A DNA stretch of 64,000 bases, from contig JBFXGJ010000001.1 of the NCBI GenBank assembly GCA_050178135.1, positions 116,249-180,248 on the forward strand, written 5' to 3'. A program made the position numbers and the translations under genes. The stretch is from UBA288 sp050178135. Its GTDB lineage: Archaea; Halobacteriota; Methanomicrobia; Methanomicrobiales; Methanospirillaceae. Within the stretch, counting starts at the first letter, position 1. Every line of letters starts with the position of its first letter. Below, piece by piece: positions 26,314 to 34,691 of the stretch. The notes beneath the pieces were generated by a model. That model did not search any database, had not been told where the DNA came from, and was given only the letters and a program-made list of their open reading frames with translations.

Positions 26314-27198
26314 TCAGATCAGGTCCTTAAGATGGATCATGACCGGGCCCAGGGTACCGCCATAGTTGCCGGCGCTGATGAAAACCACGCCTGGGATCTT
26401 CGCTGCTGCTTTAACCCCGACCGCCATGGCGTTTCGAACGGCTGCCTCGTCGACGCCGTCGATCACGATCTCGTACAGAGCGCCCACATTTGCAGGGACC
26501 TTCGTGTCGGGGACCTTCTCGCGGAGTGTGGGGCAGTAGGCCTCGTTCGTCGAGGCGTTCATGAACTTGTAACGGGACCCGATCTTGGATCCGGATGCAA
26601 CCATGCCGCCGGGGAATGGAGTGATGACCCCGGAGAGATCGTCGATGGCGTCAACCGCCGCTTTCGCTCCCATGAGCGCAGCCATCTGGTTCTCGCCCAT
26701 GATGAAGAAGTTCCCGCCGGCCACTCCCTTCACCGCACCGTACTCTTCCTCGACGACGAAGTCCCCCTCCATGATCGGAATTGCCCAGCACTGGCGATCG
26801 CCCACGGTGACTTCGTACTCGAACTTGTCGCCAAAGAAGTGCAGTTTGACCGGGATCTTCTCTTCCGCGTCGGGCATGCCGTTGAAGGCTGCAGTCGTGG
26901 GTGCCGTCAGGATGCACTCACCAATCCGCTCGATCAGCTGTTCCTTGAGCTTCTTCTTGGAAGGATTGCAGATCAGGATCGCGAAGCCTGGTCGGCCATC
27001 GGGCGTTCTGTCGCCGGAAAGGTACTCCTCGATGCCTGCTTCGCAGGGACATCCGATCGTCGAAGTGGCGAATCCAGTCGCCTCGACGGCCGCTGCACGG
27101 GCGAAGTCCTTCGTCGCCGCTGTGATGATCACCCGAGAGATCCACGCTGGGAACGCCTCTGCATATGTATCGTCGATCGGAACTCCGTTGTACTCCAT
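26314..27198 (-). CDS. ftr: Formylmethanofuran:tetrahydromethanopterin formyltransferase
   Basis: 294 residues, normal Ftr length. Catalyses the second step of hydrogenotrophic methanogenesis: transfer of the formyl group from formylmethanofuran to H4MPT in the cytosol. The sequence follows Ftr throughout: MEYNGVPIDDTYAEAFPAW, GCPCEAGIE, VVEEEYGAVKGVAGGNFFI and the C-terminal ISAGNYGGTLG. It is divergent from the operon that encodes the enzyme making its substrate, so both arms of the pathway share a 258-base intergenic region; TTTAAAAG (27251-27258, minus) is a good TATA box for it. Confidence 0.98.
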   Translation of the reverse strand: MEYNGVPIDDTYAEAFPAWISRVIITAATKDFARAAAVEATGFATSTIGCPCEAGIEEYLSGDRTPDGRPGFAILICNPSKKKLKEQLIERIGECILTAPTTAAFNGMPDAEEKIPVKLHFFGDKFEYEVTVGDRQCWAIPIMEGDFVVEEEYGAVKGVAGGNFFIMGENQMAALMGAKAAVDAIDDLSGVITPFPGGMVASGSKIGSRYKFMNASTNEAYCPTLREKVPDTKVPANVGALYEIVIDGVDEAAVRNAMAVGVKAAAKIPGVVFISAGNYGGTLGPVMIHLKDLI

Positions 27199-27456
27199 AC
27201 AAATACCTCGTTTCTCTCACGTTGAGAATGATGGGACAATAACCTTTCGACTTTTAAACAGGCAAGGAGCGCATACATCTGTCGGAATCCAAATGTCGAT
27301 TGTCGTTGATTCGAACTTTCAGACAATGTGGTTCAGTTTATCCGTAGAGAAACGGGGGGAGAATACGGGGAGACCAAACAGAGAAGTTTATTAGCATAAT
27401 TTCACCAATCTTCTGATAATCGAACGACCTTCGATTATAATTGCTGGTGTAAGACC
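27199..27456. promoter_or_regulatory. Divergent promoter region of ftr and the fwd-hdr operon
   Basis: Leftward: TATA-like TTTAAAAG at 27251-27258, about 55 bases before the ftr ATG, with a small repeat TCTCA-CGT-TGAGA (27215-27227) in the leader. Rightward: TTTATTAG at 27388-27395, predicting transcription start near 27418 and a leader of about 40 bases before ATG 27457. Markedly AT-rich relative to the genes. Confidence 0.55.
27416..27438. promoter_or_regulatory. 23-bp palindrome, putative operator of the methanogenesis operon
   Basis: ATAATCGAA, spacer CGACC, TTCGATTAT: a perfect 9-bp inverted repeat centred at 27427, about 20-30 bases downstream of the rightward TATA-like box and 18 bases before the first ATG. 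Symmetry and position suit a dimeric regulator blocking transcription start, or a leader hairpin near the ribosome site. No binding protein can be named. Confidence 0.5.
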
Positions 27457-27720
27457 ATGGCATTTGCAGTGCATATAAACATGGAGCGCTGTACCGGTTG
27501 CAACAACTGTGTGGTTGCCTGTCCGGTTGGAGCGCTCGAACTCTTCACGGAGGATCCGGCGACGAATGAGAAGATCTACCGGGTAAAAGACGGCAAGGCG
27601 CTCGTCCTGGACTTCCGTGCTGAGCTCTGCGCCGGATGCGGCGTCTGTGTCGAAGCCTGTCCGTACGACGTGATCAGGCTTGACGCGAACCCACAGCCCG
27701 CCGAGGCCGGTGCGCAGTAA
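27457..27720 (+). CDS. fwdG: 2[4Fe-4S] ferredoxin, FwdG/FwdH-like
   Basis: 87 residues with two classical cluster motifs, CTGCNNCVVACP and CAGCGVCVEACP, separated by an insertion. It heads an operon that encodes formylmethanofuran dehydrogenase, where a small ferredoxin subunit (FwdG, also FwdH in some methanogens) relays electrons to the FwdBD active site through polyferredoxin FwdF. The exact letter (G or H) is uncertain. The stop lies eight bases before the next frame begins. Confidence 0.8.
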   Translation: MAFAVHINMERCTGCNNCVVACPVGALELFTEDPATNEKIYRVKDGKALVLDFRAELCAGCGVCVEACPYDVIRLDANPQPAEAGAQ

Positions 27721-27746
27721 TCAATTCGATGCGAGAGGGTTCTTTT

Positions 27747-28925
27747 ATGGCAATGTCAACAATGTTTCCAAAGTTCTCGAAGAGGAGGGAAGGGGACACA
27801 GTGGTCATGGAGCAGAAGCTCCTGCAAACCACGAACAACCTGGTCCTCGATATCAAGGAGTGTGCGGGATGCGGTATCTGTGTCGAAGCTTGCCCCGAGG
27901 AAGCGATCACCTTCGGCCTTGTCGGTGCCGCCCGGCGGGGTGCGATCGATGAGCCTGCCGTGAACGTCGACGCGGAGAAGTGCTCGTACTGTGGTGTCTG
28001 CGTCTGCCTCTGCCCGTTCTCGGCCCTGAGCCTGAGGGTCGACGGCGAGGAGCGACTCCCGATTGTCGAGAAGGAGGGCTTCCCTCAGTATGACCGGAAC
28101 ATGAAGATCGATGACGAGAAGTGCGTCCGATGTACCATCTGTTCTGATGTCTGTCCTGAGGACGCGATCGACCGCGATGTCACCGAGTTCGAGGGAGTCT
28201 CGGAGGCCGGTGAAGCCCGCCAGGGTGCGCTCAAGTCCTCGACGACTTTCACCGTCGACAAGGAGAAGTGCAATCTCTGTGGGATCTGTGCGGTGGTCTG
28301 CAAGGACATCGAGATCAAGCGGGTGCCCACGACCGGGGCGTCCACAAAGCTCGAGGGTGAGGTTACCCGGATCTCCGAGAAGGACTGCGACGCCTGTAAG
28401 GTCTGTGTCGAGCTCTGCCCCGAGAAGGCAATCACCGTCGAGCGGACGGTCGAGAGCACCAAGCTCGAGGGCAAGGTCGAGATCATACCCGAGGACTGCA
28501 TCACCTGCACCTGGTGCAAGGTAACCTGTCCAGAGGAAGCGATCACGATGGACAAACTGATCGAAGGCGATATCGAGGTCTATCCCTCGAAGTGCCCCGG
28601 CGGCTGCTCCACCTGTATCGAGATCTGCCCGACGAAGGCACTTTACCTGCCGGCAGCGAAGCCCGCGTCCGATCTGGCAGGCGGCCAGGAGGCCAACGTT
28701 GCGATCAACAAGGACCTCTGCATCAAGTGCGGTGCCTGTGTCGTCGCCTGTCCTGCCGAGGATGCGATCGTTCTGAAGCGGACTGGTTTCCGCATGAAGG
28801 GCAAGGAGACGGACCTCTACAAGAAGATCCTCGACAAGCTCTGTACTGCCCGCACGAGCAAGGTCAAAGAGAGCATGTCCGGCGACACCGAGCTCAAGCA
28901 GGTCGGCGAGGCCAAGGCGGCTTAA
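27747..28925 (+). CDS. fwdF: Polyferredoxin FwdF, eight [4Fe-4S] clusters
   Basis: 392 residues from ATG 27747, which is preceded by GAGAGGG at seven bases; ATG 27729 upstream is less likely. Eight cluster motifs can be counted, beginning CAGCGIC, CSYCGVC, CVRCTIC, CNLCGIC, CDACKVC, CITCTWC, CPGGCSTC and CIKCGAC. One motif (the fourth) ends CKD rather than CP. This equals the FwdF of Methanothermobacter, which wires the Fwd complex and can bridge to Hdr. The downstream neighbour is hdrC, 12 bases away. Confidence 0.92.
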   Translation: MAMSTMFPKFSKRREGDTVVMEQKLLQTTNNLVLDIKECAGCGICVEACPEEAITFGLVGAARRGAIDEPAVNVDAEKCSYCGVCVCLCPFSALSLRVDGEERLPIVEKEGFPQYDRNMKIDDEKCVRCTICSDVCPEDAIDRDVTEFEGVSEAGEARQGALKSSTTFTVDKEKCNLCGICAVVCKDIEIKRVPTTGASTKLEGEVTRISEKDCDACKVCVELCPEKAITVERTVESTKLEGKVEIIPEDCITCTWCKVTCPEEAITMDKLIEGDIEVYPSKCPGGCSTCIEICPTKALYLPAAKPASDLAGGQEANVAINKDLCIKCGACVVACPAEDAIVLKRTGFRMKGKETDLYKKILDKLCTARTSKVKESMSGDTELKQVGEAKAA

Positions 28926-28937
28926 GGTGGGTATATC

Positions 28938-29519
28938 ATGGTGACCAAGAATTATCCCGACCCCAAACTGAACGAGAAGCTTCGCGACAGGTACTATCGT
29001 CGCGATCAGTCCAAACCCGAATTCACGAAGGAAGTGCGGGACATCGCCGGTACGATGGCCCACATGTGCTACCAGTGCGGGACCTGTACAGGTGGCTGCC
29101 CATCGGCCCCACGGTCGACGTACCGCATCCGTGAATTCATGCGACGCGGCGTCCTCGGTCTCGAGCAGGAAGCCCTCACGGACCCCGACCTCTGGCTCTG
29201 CACCACCTGCTACTCCTGCACGGACCGGTGCCCCCGCGACCTTGCTCCAACCGATGTGATCATGGCCATGCGGAACCTCGCTTTCCGACAGGACATCGTC
29301 CCGGTCAACTTCCTCAAGACCGTCCAGGCGATCTATTCATCGGGCCACGGTGTCCCCAATAACGATGTAAACCGTGCGGCTCGCGAGAAGCTTGGCCTGA
29401 CCCGCGACCCGCCGACCACGCACATGTACCCTGAATATATCAAGGGAATCCAGAAGATCCTGGATCACTACAAACTCAAAGCGAATGCGGACCGTATTGT
29501 TAAGGAGAGGGAGGGATGA
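28938..29519 (+). CDS. hdrC: Heterodisulfide reductase subunit C
   Basis: 193 residues with two [4Fe-4S] motifs, CYQCGTCTGGCPS and CTTCYSCTDRCPR, the HdrC hallmark. It conducts electrons from HdrA to the catalytic HdrB for CoM-S-S-CoB reduction in the cytosolic complex. Insertions and length match the soluble (not membrane HdrDE) type. Its stop overlaps the hdrB ATG by four bases. Confidence 0.96.
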   Translation: MVTKNYPDPKLNEKLRDRYYRRDQSKPEFTKEVRDIAGTMAHMCYQCGTCTGGCPSAPRSTYRIREFMRRGVLGLEQEALTDPDLWLCTTCYSCTDRCPRDLAPTDVIMAMRNLAFRQDIVPVNFLKTVQAIYSSGHGVPNNDVNRAAREKLGLTRDPPTTHMYPEYIKGIQKILDHYKLKANADRIVKEREG

Positions 29520-30415
29520 CAACGATGAGAGAATACGCCTTTTTCCTCGGGTGCATCGCCCCGAACCGGTATCCCGGCAGTGAATCGGCCTCGATTCGCA
29601 CGAGCGAGAAACTTGGAATCAAACTGCTCCCACTCAATGGTGCGAGCTGCTGCCCCGCTCCCGGTGCGTTCGGTTCGATTGACCTGAATGTCTGGTATGC
29701 AATGGCTGCCCGGAACCTCGTCCTCGCCGAGCAGATGGAGCGCGACATCGCCCTGATCTGCAACGGCTGCTACAAGTCGATCTACGAGGTCAACCACAAG
29801 CTGAAGCACAACAAGGAGCTCCGCGAGGGCGTCAACGAGGTTCTCAAGGAGATCGACATGGAGTTCAAGGGGACGATCGACGTCTGGCACCTTGCAGAAC
29901 TCCTCTACGATCCCGAGATCGTCGGCGTAGAAAAGATTCGCGCGTCGGTCAAGGTGCCCCTGAAGGGAACCAAGATTGCGGTCCACTACGGCTGCCACCT
30001 GATGAAGCCGAAGAAGGAGCGCCACATGGGCTCCACCGAGGCTCCCCGCTGGATCGAGGAACTCGTCGAGGCGCTCGGTGCGGAAGCGGTCGAGTACCGC
30101 AACAAGATGCAGTGCTGTGGTGCAGGCGGTGGTGTCCGTGGGTACGACCTGGCGCACTCGCTCGACATCACGAACGAGAAACTCCAGAACATGGTCGAGG
30201 CTGGCGCAGACGCGGTTACAGAAGTTTGCCCGTTCTGCCAGCTCCAGTTCGACCGTGGTCAGATCGAGATCGAGGAGAAGTTCGGCATCAAGTACGACAT
30301 GCCGGTCTTCCACTACAACGAGTTGCTCGGGCTCGCTCAGGGCATGAGTCCCGACGAGCTGGGCCTGGATCTTCACGCGATCAACACCGAGCCGTTCCTG
30401 AAGAAGGTGCTGTGA
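29516..30415 (+). CDS. hdrB: Heterodisulfide reductase subunit B (catalytic)
   Basis: 299 residues with two CCG domains: GASCCPAPGAFG (C-terminal half of the first) and KMQCCGAGGGVRG (second), together holding the two noncubane [4Fe-4S] clusters that cleave the CoM-S-S-CoB disulfide. ATG 29516 overlaps the hdrC stop; a second in-frame ATG at 29525 directly precedes REYAFFLGC and could also serve. Eleven bases separate it from hdrA. Confidence 0.96.
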   Translation: MTTMREYAFFLGCIAPNRYPGSESASIRTSEKLGIKLLPLNGASCCPAPGAFGSIDLNVWYAMAARNLVLAEQMERDIALICNGCYKSIYEVNHKLKHNKELREGVNEVLKEIDMEFKGTIDVWHLAELLYDPEIVGVEKIRASVKVPLKGTKIAVHYGCHLMKPKKERHMGSTEAPRWIEELVEALGAEAVEYRNKMQCCGAGGGVRGYDLAHSLDITNEKLQNMVEAGADAVTEVCPFCQLQFDRGQIEIEEKFGIKYDMPVFHYNELLGLAQGMSPDELGLDLHAINTEPFLKKVL

Positions 30416-30426
30416 GGGAGAAAAAC

Positions 30427-32466
30427 ATGGCAGAAGCTGTTTCACCAACAACGTCTGAGAAGTCCAAGGCGCCGAGGATCGGAGTCTTCGTCTGTCACTG
30501 CGGCACCAATATCGCCGGTTCGATCGATATCGATGCAGTGAAGGAGTACGCGAAGACCCTGCCCAACGTCGCGGTCGTCGACGACTACAAGTACATGTGT
30601 TCGATGCCCGGCCAGGGCACCATCAAGGATGAGATCGCCGGACAGAACCTGACCGGAGTCGTGGTTGCGGCCTGTTCGCCGCGCCTGCATGAGCCGACGT
30701 TCCGGGCGGCCACGAAGGATGGCGGCCTGAACCCGTTCCGCTTCGAGATGGCGAACATCCGCGAGCAGAACTCGTGGGTTCACATGCACGACCAGGGGGG
30801 AGCGACCGAGAAGGCCAAGGACGCGATCCGTATCGCGGTCGCGAAGGCCTCGCTCCTCGAGGATCTCTACCCGAAGTCCGTGCCTGTTGAGCATGCGGCG
30901 ATGGTTGTGGGCGCAGGCGTTGCGGGCATGCAGGCGGCGCTCGACCTGGCGAACGCCGGGATCAAGACCTACCTCATCGAGAAGGACCCGACGATCGGTG
31001 GGAGGATGTCGCAGCTCGACAAGACCTTCCCGACGCTCGACTGTTCGCAGTGTATCCTGACCCCGAAGATGGTCGACGTGGGCCGCGCCGAGAACATCGT
31101 CCTCATGGTCAACTCCGAGGTCGAGTCGGTCGAGGGATACATCGGCAACTTCGACGTGACCGTACGCCGCAAGGCGACAGGTGTCCTCACCCCGGCCGAA
31201 GCTGAAGCCAAGGGCATTGTCGGCGGCGGCTGCACGGGTTGCGGCGACTGTGCCCCGGTCTGCCCGGTCACGAAGCCCAACCCGTTCGAGATGGGGATGG
31301 CGCCCCGCAAGGCGATCTATATCTATCACCCGCAGGTCGTCCCGCTGCTCTACACCATCGACTGGGACACATGCGTCAAGTGCGGTCTCTGCGTCGAGGC
31401 CTGCGGCGAGAAGAAGGCCATCGACCTCGAGATGCAGGACGAGCTCGTCCAGGTCAAGGTCGGAACGGTCATCCTCGCCACTGGCTACGAGGTCTTCCCG
31501 ATCGAGAACAAGGAGGAGTGGGGATACAAGCGATACGAGAACGTGATCACATCGCTTGAGTTCGAACGGCTGATCTGTGCGTCCGGCCCAACCGGCGGAC
31601 ATCTTGTCCGACCGTCCGACGGTGCCACGCCGAAACGGATCGCTTTCGTGCTCTGTGCGGGCTCCCGTGACAACACGGGGATCGGCAAGCCGTACTGCAG
31701 CCGGTTCTGCTGCATGTACTCGCTCAAGCACGCCCACCAGATCATGGAGAAGATCCCCGGTGCGGTGCCGTACATCTTCTACATGGACATTCGTTCGTTC
31801 GGGAAGGCGTACGAGGAGTTCTACTACCGGATCCAGGACGAGGGTGCGAAGTTCATTCGCGGTCGCGTCTCGAACATCCAGGAGGACCCTGAGACCAAGA
31901 ACCTCTACGTCTATGCCGAGGACACGCTCCTCGGACGGCCGATGGAGGTCGAGGTCGACATGGTTGTACTCGCTGCAGCGGTCCAGCCGACAGAAATGAC
32001 CAACAAGACCAGGAAACTCTTCGGCGTTTCGTGTTCGCAGGACGGCTGGCTCCTCGAGGCGCACCCCAAGCTGAACCCGTGCGGTACAACGACCGCCGGT
32101 GTCTTCGTTGCGGGAGCCTGTCAGGGACCGAAGGATATTCCCGACACAGTGGCTCAGGCAGAGGGAGCTGCGTCTGCAGCCTCTATCCCGATTCACAAGG
32201 GCGAGGTCGAACTCGAGCCCTACTACGCGATGTGCATCGAGGACAAGTGCGCGGGCTGTGGAATGTGCGTCAACCTCTGCCCGTACTCAGCGCTTTCGCT
32301 CGTCGAGAAGAACGGGCGGACTGTCATGCAGGTCACCGAGGCGAAGTGTAAGGGCTGCGGCACCTGTGGCGGCTTCTGCCCCGGCGGGGCGATCTGGATG
32401 AACCACTTCGCTACCCCGCAGATCCTGGCTCAGATCGATGCCTTCCTCCTCGGAGGTGAGCAGTAA
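30427..32466 (+). CDS. hdrA: Heterodisulfide reductase subunit A (electron-bifurcating flavoprotein)
   Basis: 679 residues from ATG 30427. FAD-binding VVGAGVAGMQAALDLANAG near 155-175, the inserted ferredoxin motifs CTGCGDCAPVCP and CVKCGLCVEACG, the DCSQCILTPKM motif, the C-terminal thioredoxin-reductase part and two terminal clusters (CAGCGMCVNLCP and CKGCGTCGGFCP). HdrA bifurcates electron pairs from MvhD: one electron to ferredoxin, one toward HdrBC. No in-frame TGA is used, so it is not a selenoprotein. Stop and mvhD ATG overlap (TAATG). Confidence 0.97.
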   Translation: MAEAVSPTTSEKSKAPRIGVFVCHCGTNIAGSIDIDAVKEYAKTLPNVAVVDDYKYMCSMPGQGTIKDEIAGQNLTGVVVAACSPRLHEPTFRAATKDGGLNPFRFEMANIREQNSWVHMHDQGGATEKAKDAIRIAVAKASLLEDLYPKSVPVEHAAMVVGAGVAGMQAALDLANAGIKTYLIEKDPTIGGRMSQLDKTFPTLDCSQCILTPKMVDVGRAENIVLMVNSEVESVEGYIGNFDVTVRRKATGVLTPAEAEAKGIVGGGCTGCGDCAPVCPVTKPNPFEMGMAPRKAIYIYHPQVVPLLYTIDWDTCVKCGLCVEACGEKKAIDLEMQDELVQVKVGTVILATGYEVFPIENKEEWGYKRYENVITSLEFERLICASGPTGGHLVRPSDGATPKRIAFVLCAGSRDNTGIGKPYCSRFCCMYSLKHAHQIMEKIPGAVPYIFYMDIRSFGKAYEEFYYRIQDEGAKFIRGRVSNIQEDPETKNLYVYAEDTLLGRPMEVEVDMVVLAAAVQPTEMTNKTRKLFGVSCSQDGWLLEAHPKLNPCGTTTAGVFVAGACQGPKDIPDTVAQAEGAASAASIPIHKGEVELEPYYAMCIEDKCAGCGMCVNLCPYSALSLVEKNGRTVMQVTEAKCKGCGTCGGFCPGGAIWMNHFATPQILAQIDAFLLGGEQ

Positions 32467-32915
32467 TGGCAGAGAACCCCGAGGGCTGGCAGCCCCGCAT
32501 ACTCGCCATCATCTGCAACTGGTGTTCCTATGCCGGCGCCGACCTCGCCGGTGGAGCCCGCATCCAGTATCCGCCGGACGTCCGGGCGATCCGCGTGATG
32601 TGCACGGGCCGCGTGGACCCGCTCTTCATCATGAAGGCGTTCACCGACGGTGCAGATTCCGTCCTCGTATCGGGTTGCCACTTCGGTGACTGCCATTACC
32701 TGGAGGGGAATTACAAGGCTGCAAAGCGGATGTTCCTGGTCAAGAGCCTCCTGAAGAACATCGGTCTCGATGACCGGCGCCTGCGCATGACTTTCGTCTC
32801 CGCATCGGAGGGTGCGAAGTGGGCGAAGGTCATCGAGGACGTCGTCAGCGTGACCAATGAGCTCGGCCCGTCGCCCTTCAACCGGGAGTTCGGCGAGCTG
32901 AAGGAGCTCGTCTAG
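32466..32915 (+). CDS. mvhD: MvhD-type electron-transfer [2Fe-2S] subunit
   Basis: 149 residues with the MvhD cysteine set: C17 and C20 (ICNWCSYAGAD), C46 (MCTGRVDP), C71 and C76 (GCHFGDCHY). MvhD passes electrons from hydrogenase MvhAG or formate dehydrogenase to HdrA. No mvhA, mvhG or fdh genes accompany it here, so the electron-input enzyme must be encoded elsewhere; in Methanomicrobiales this is often formate dehydrogenase. Placed between hdrA and fwdD in the same operon. Confidence 0.94.
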   Translation: MAENPEGWQPRILAIICNWCSYAGADLAGGARIQYPPDVRAIRVMCTGRVDPLFIMKAFTDGADSVLVSGCHFGDCHYLEGNYKAAKRMFLVKSLLKNIGLDDRRLRMTFVSASEGAKWAKVIEDVVSVTNELGPSPFNREFGELKELV

Positions 32916-32928
32916 GCGGTGTTGAGCG

Positions 32929-33327
32929 GTGGCAGATGCAATCAGTCTCAACCTGATCAGCGGCAGGACGATCCAGCAGGGCGTTGCGATGGAGGGTGGC
33001 AAGGAGAAGCCTGCCTACACTCAAGCCTGTGGTATCATCGAGATGGACCCCGCCGACCTCAAGCGGCTCGGGGTCTACCGGAACACCAATGTCAGGGTCA
33101 CCTCCGACTATGGGTCGGTCGTGGTCAAGGCGGTTGAGGCGACGCAGGGGCCCCACCCTGGCCTCGCCTACATCCCCATGGGCCCCTGGGCCAATGCGGT
33201 GGTTAATCCGAACACCTATGGGATGGGTATGCCAACCTTTAAGGGCACGCCGATACAAGTTAGTCTCGCTACGAACGAACCTGTACTGAGCTCGGTTCAG
33301 CTCGTACAGAAACTCGTCAAGGAGTAG
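32929..33327 (+). CDS. fwdD: Formylmethanofuran dehydrogenase subunit D
   Basis: 132 residues, the molybdopterin-dinucleotide-binding domain that is a separate polypeptide in formylmethanofuran dehydrogenases. Starts at GTG 32929 (MADAISLNLISGRTIQQG), with typical strands and the GMPTFKGTPIQV segment near the end. It completes the cofactor pocket of FwdB, whose gene follows three bases later. Confidence 0.93.
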   Translation: MADAISLNLISGRTIQQGVAMEGGKEKPAYTQACGIIEMDPADLKRLGVYRNTNVRVTSDYGSVVVKAVEATQGPHPGLAYIPMGPWANAVVNPNTYGMGMPTFKGTPIQVSLATNEPVLSSVQLVQKLVKE

Positions 33328-33330
33328 GCA

Positions 33331-34686
33331 ATGGCGAAAACAGTTACCGATGTAATCTGCCCGTTCTGCGGGACGCTCTGCGACGACCTCGAAGTCCAGG
33401 TCTCGGACGATGGAACCAAGATTCTCGAGGTCTACAATGCCTGTGCCATCGGCGCCGAGAAGTTCCTCCACTCCCAGGCCAAGGACCGGGTGACCCGTCC
33501 CCGCATGCAGCAGGAGGACGGTTCTTATAAAGAGGTTTCGTACGACGAGGCGATCGAGTACACGGCCCAGATGCTGACAGGCGCGAAGAAGCCCCTGATG
33601 TATGGCTGGTCCTCTACCTCGTGCGAGGCGCAGTCGGTCGGACACGAGATAGCTGAGGCGGTTGGCGGAATTGTCGACAACACTGCGACAGTCTGCCATG
33701 GTTCGTCGCTGATCGCGATCCAGGACGTCGGCATTCCCAGCTGTACGCTCGGTGAGATCAAGAACCGGGCTGACCTGGTGGTCTTCTGGGGGTGCAACCC
33801 CTCGCACGCTCACCCCCGTCACCTCTCGCGGTACTCGATCTTTCCCCGTGGTTTCTTCACCGGGAAGGGTCACAAGGGCCGCAAGATGATCGTGGTCGAC
33901 CCGCGGAATACGGACACCATGAAGATGGCGGACGTAGGGCTTCAACTTGAGCAGGGGCGCGATTACGAACTCCTCTCGGCTCTCCGCGTTGCGTTCCGTG
34001 ACGAGGAGCTGCCCGACAAGGTCGCCGGGATTCCAAAGGAGAAGATCTACGAAGCAGCCGAGATGATGAAGAACGCTCGCTTCGGTGTCATCTTCTTCGG
34101 TATGGGCGTGACCCAGTCGCTCGGCAAGAATCACAACATCGACATCGCGATCATGGTGACCAAGGACCTGAACGAGTTCACCAAGTTCTCCATCATTGCG
34201 ATGCGCGGTCACTACAATGTCACCGGGTCCGGTGCGGTGCTGGGGTGGCAGTTCGGCTACCCGTTCGCGACCGATCTCTCGCGCGGCTTTGCTCGGTACA
34301 ACCCCGGCGAGACGACCTCGAACGACCTGCTTCGGCGCGATGAGTGCGATGCGGTCTTCGTTCTCGGGTCCGATCCGGGCGCGCACTTCCCGATCTCGTC
34401 GGTGCGAAAGATCGCTCGTCTTCCGTCTGTCGCAGTCGACCCGCACATCACCCCGACGACCGAGATATCGAAACTCCATGTTCCGGTTGCGTTCGTCGGC
34501 GTCGAGGTCGGAGGGTGCTGCTATCGGATGGACAATGTCCCGATCGAGTCGCGAAAGGTTGTCGAACCCCCTGAGGGTATGATGACCGACGCCGAGTTCC
34601 TGACACGGGTACGTGACCGGGTGGCCGAGCTGAAGGCTCAGGCACCCGTTGGTGCCCGGTCGACGGCAGAGGCTCAGGGGGCCTGA
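33331..34686 (+). CDS. fwdB: Formylmethanofuran dehydrogenase subunit B (W/Mo catalytic)
   Basis: 451 residues. N-terminal [4Fe-4S] site CPFCGTLCDD with a fourth Cys in NACAIG, then the formate-dehydrogenase-like molybdopterin fold. The metal ligand is Cys122 (DNTATVCHGSS) and the gene has no in-frame TGA, so this is the Cys rather than the selenocysteine form. FwdB reduces CO2 to formate with ferredoxin electrons; FwdA then condenses formate with methanofuran. Whether tungsten or molybdenum is used cannot be read from the sequence. Confidence 0.96.
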   Translation: MAKTVTDVICPFCGTLCDDLEVQVSDDGTKILEVYNACAIGAEKFLHSQAKDRVTRPRMQQEDGSYKEVSYDEAIEYTAQMLTGAKKPLMYGWSSTSCEAQSVGHEIAEAVGGIVDNTATVCHGSSLIAIQDVGIPSCTLGEIKNRADLVVFWGCNPSHAHPRHLSRYSIFPRGFFTGKGHKGRKMIVVDPRNTDTMKMADVGLQLEQGRDYELLSALRVAFRDEELPDKVAGIPKEKIYEAAEMMKNARFGVIFFGMGVTQSLGKNHNIDIAIMVTKDLNEFTKFSIIAMRGHYNVTGSGAVLGWQFGYPFATDLSRGFARYNPGETTSNDLLRRDECDAVFVLGSDPGAHFPISSVRKIARLPSVAVDPHITPTTEISKLHVPVAFVGVEVGGCCYRMDNVPIESRKVVEPPEGMMTDAEFLTRVRDRVAELKAQAPVGARSTAEAQGA

Positions 34687-34691
34687 AAGCA

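Noticed and set aside
27756..29063. 435-codon open frame antisense to fwdF and hdrC
   Set aside because: Low-complexity Leu/Asp/Arg/Gly-rich translation opposite strongly conserved Cys-rich coding; such long antisense frames are expected from the GC-biased codons of this genome.
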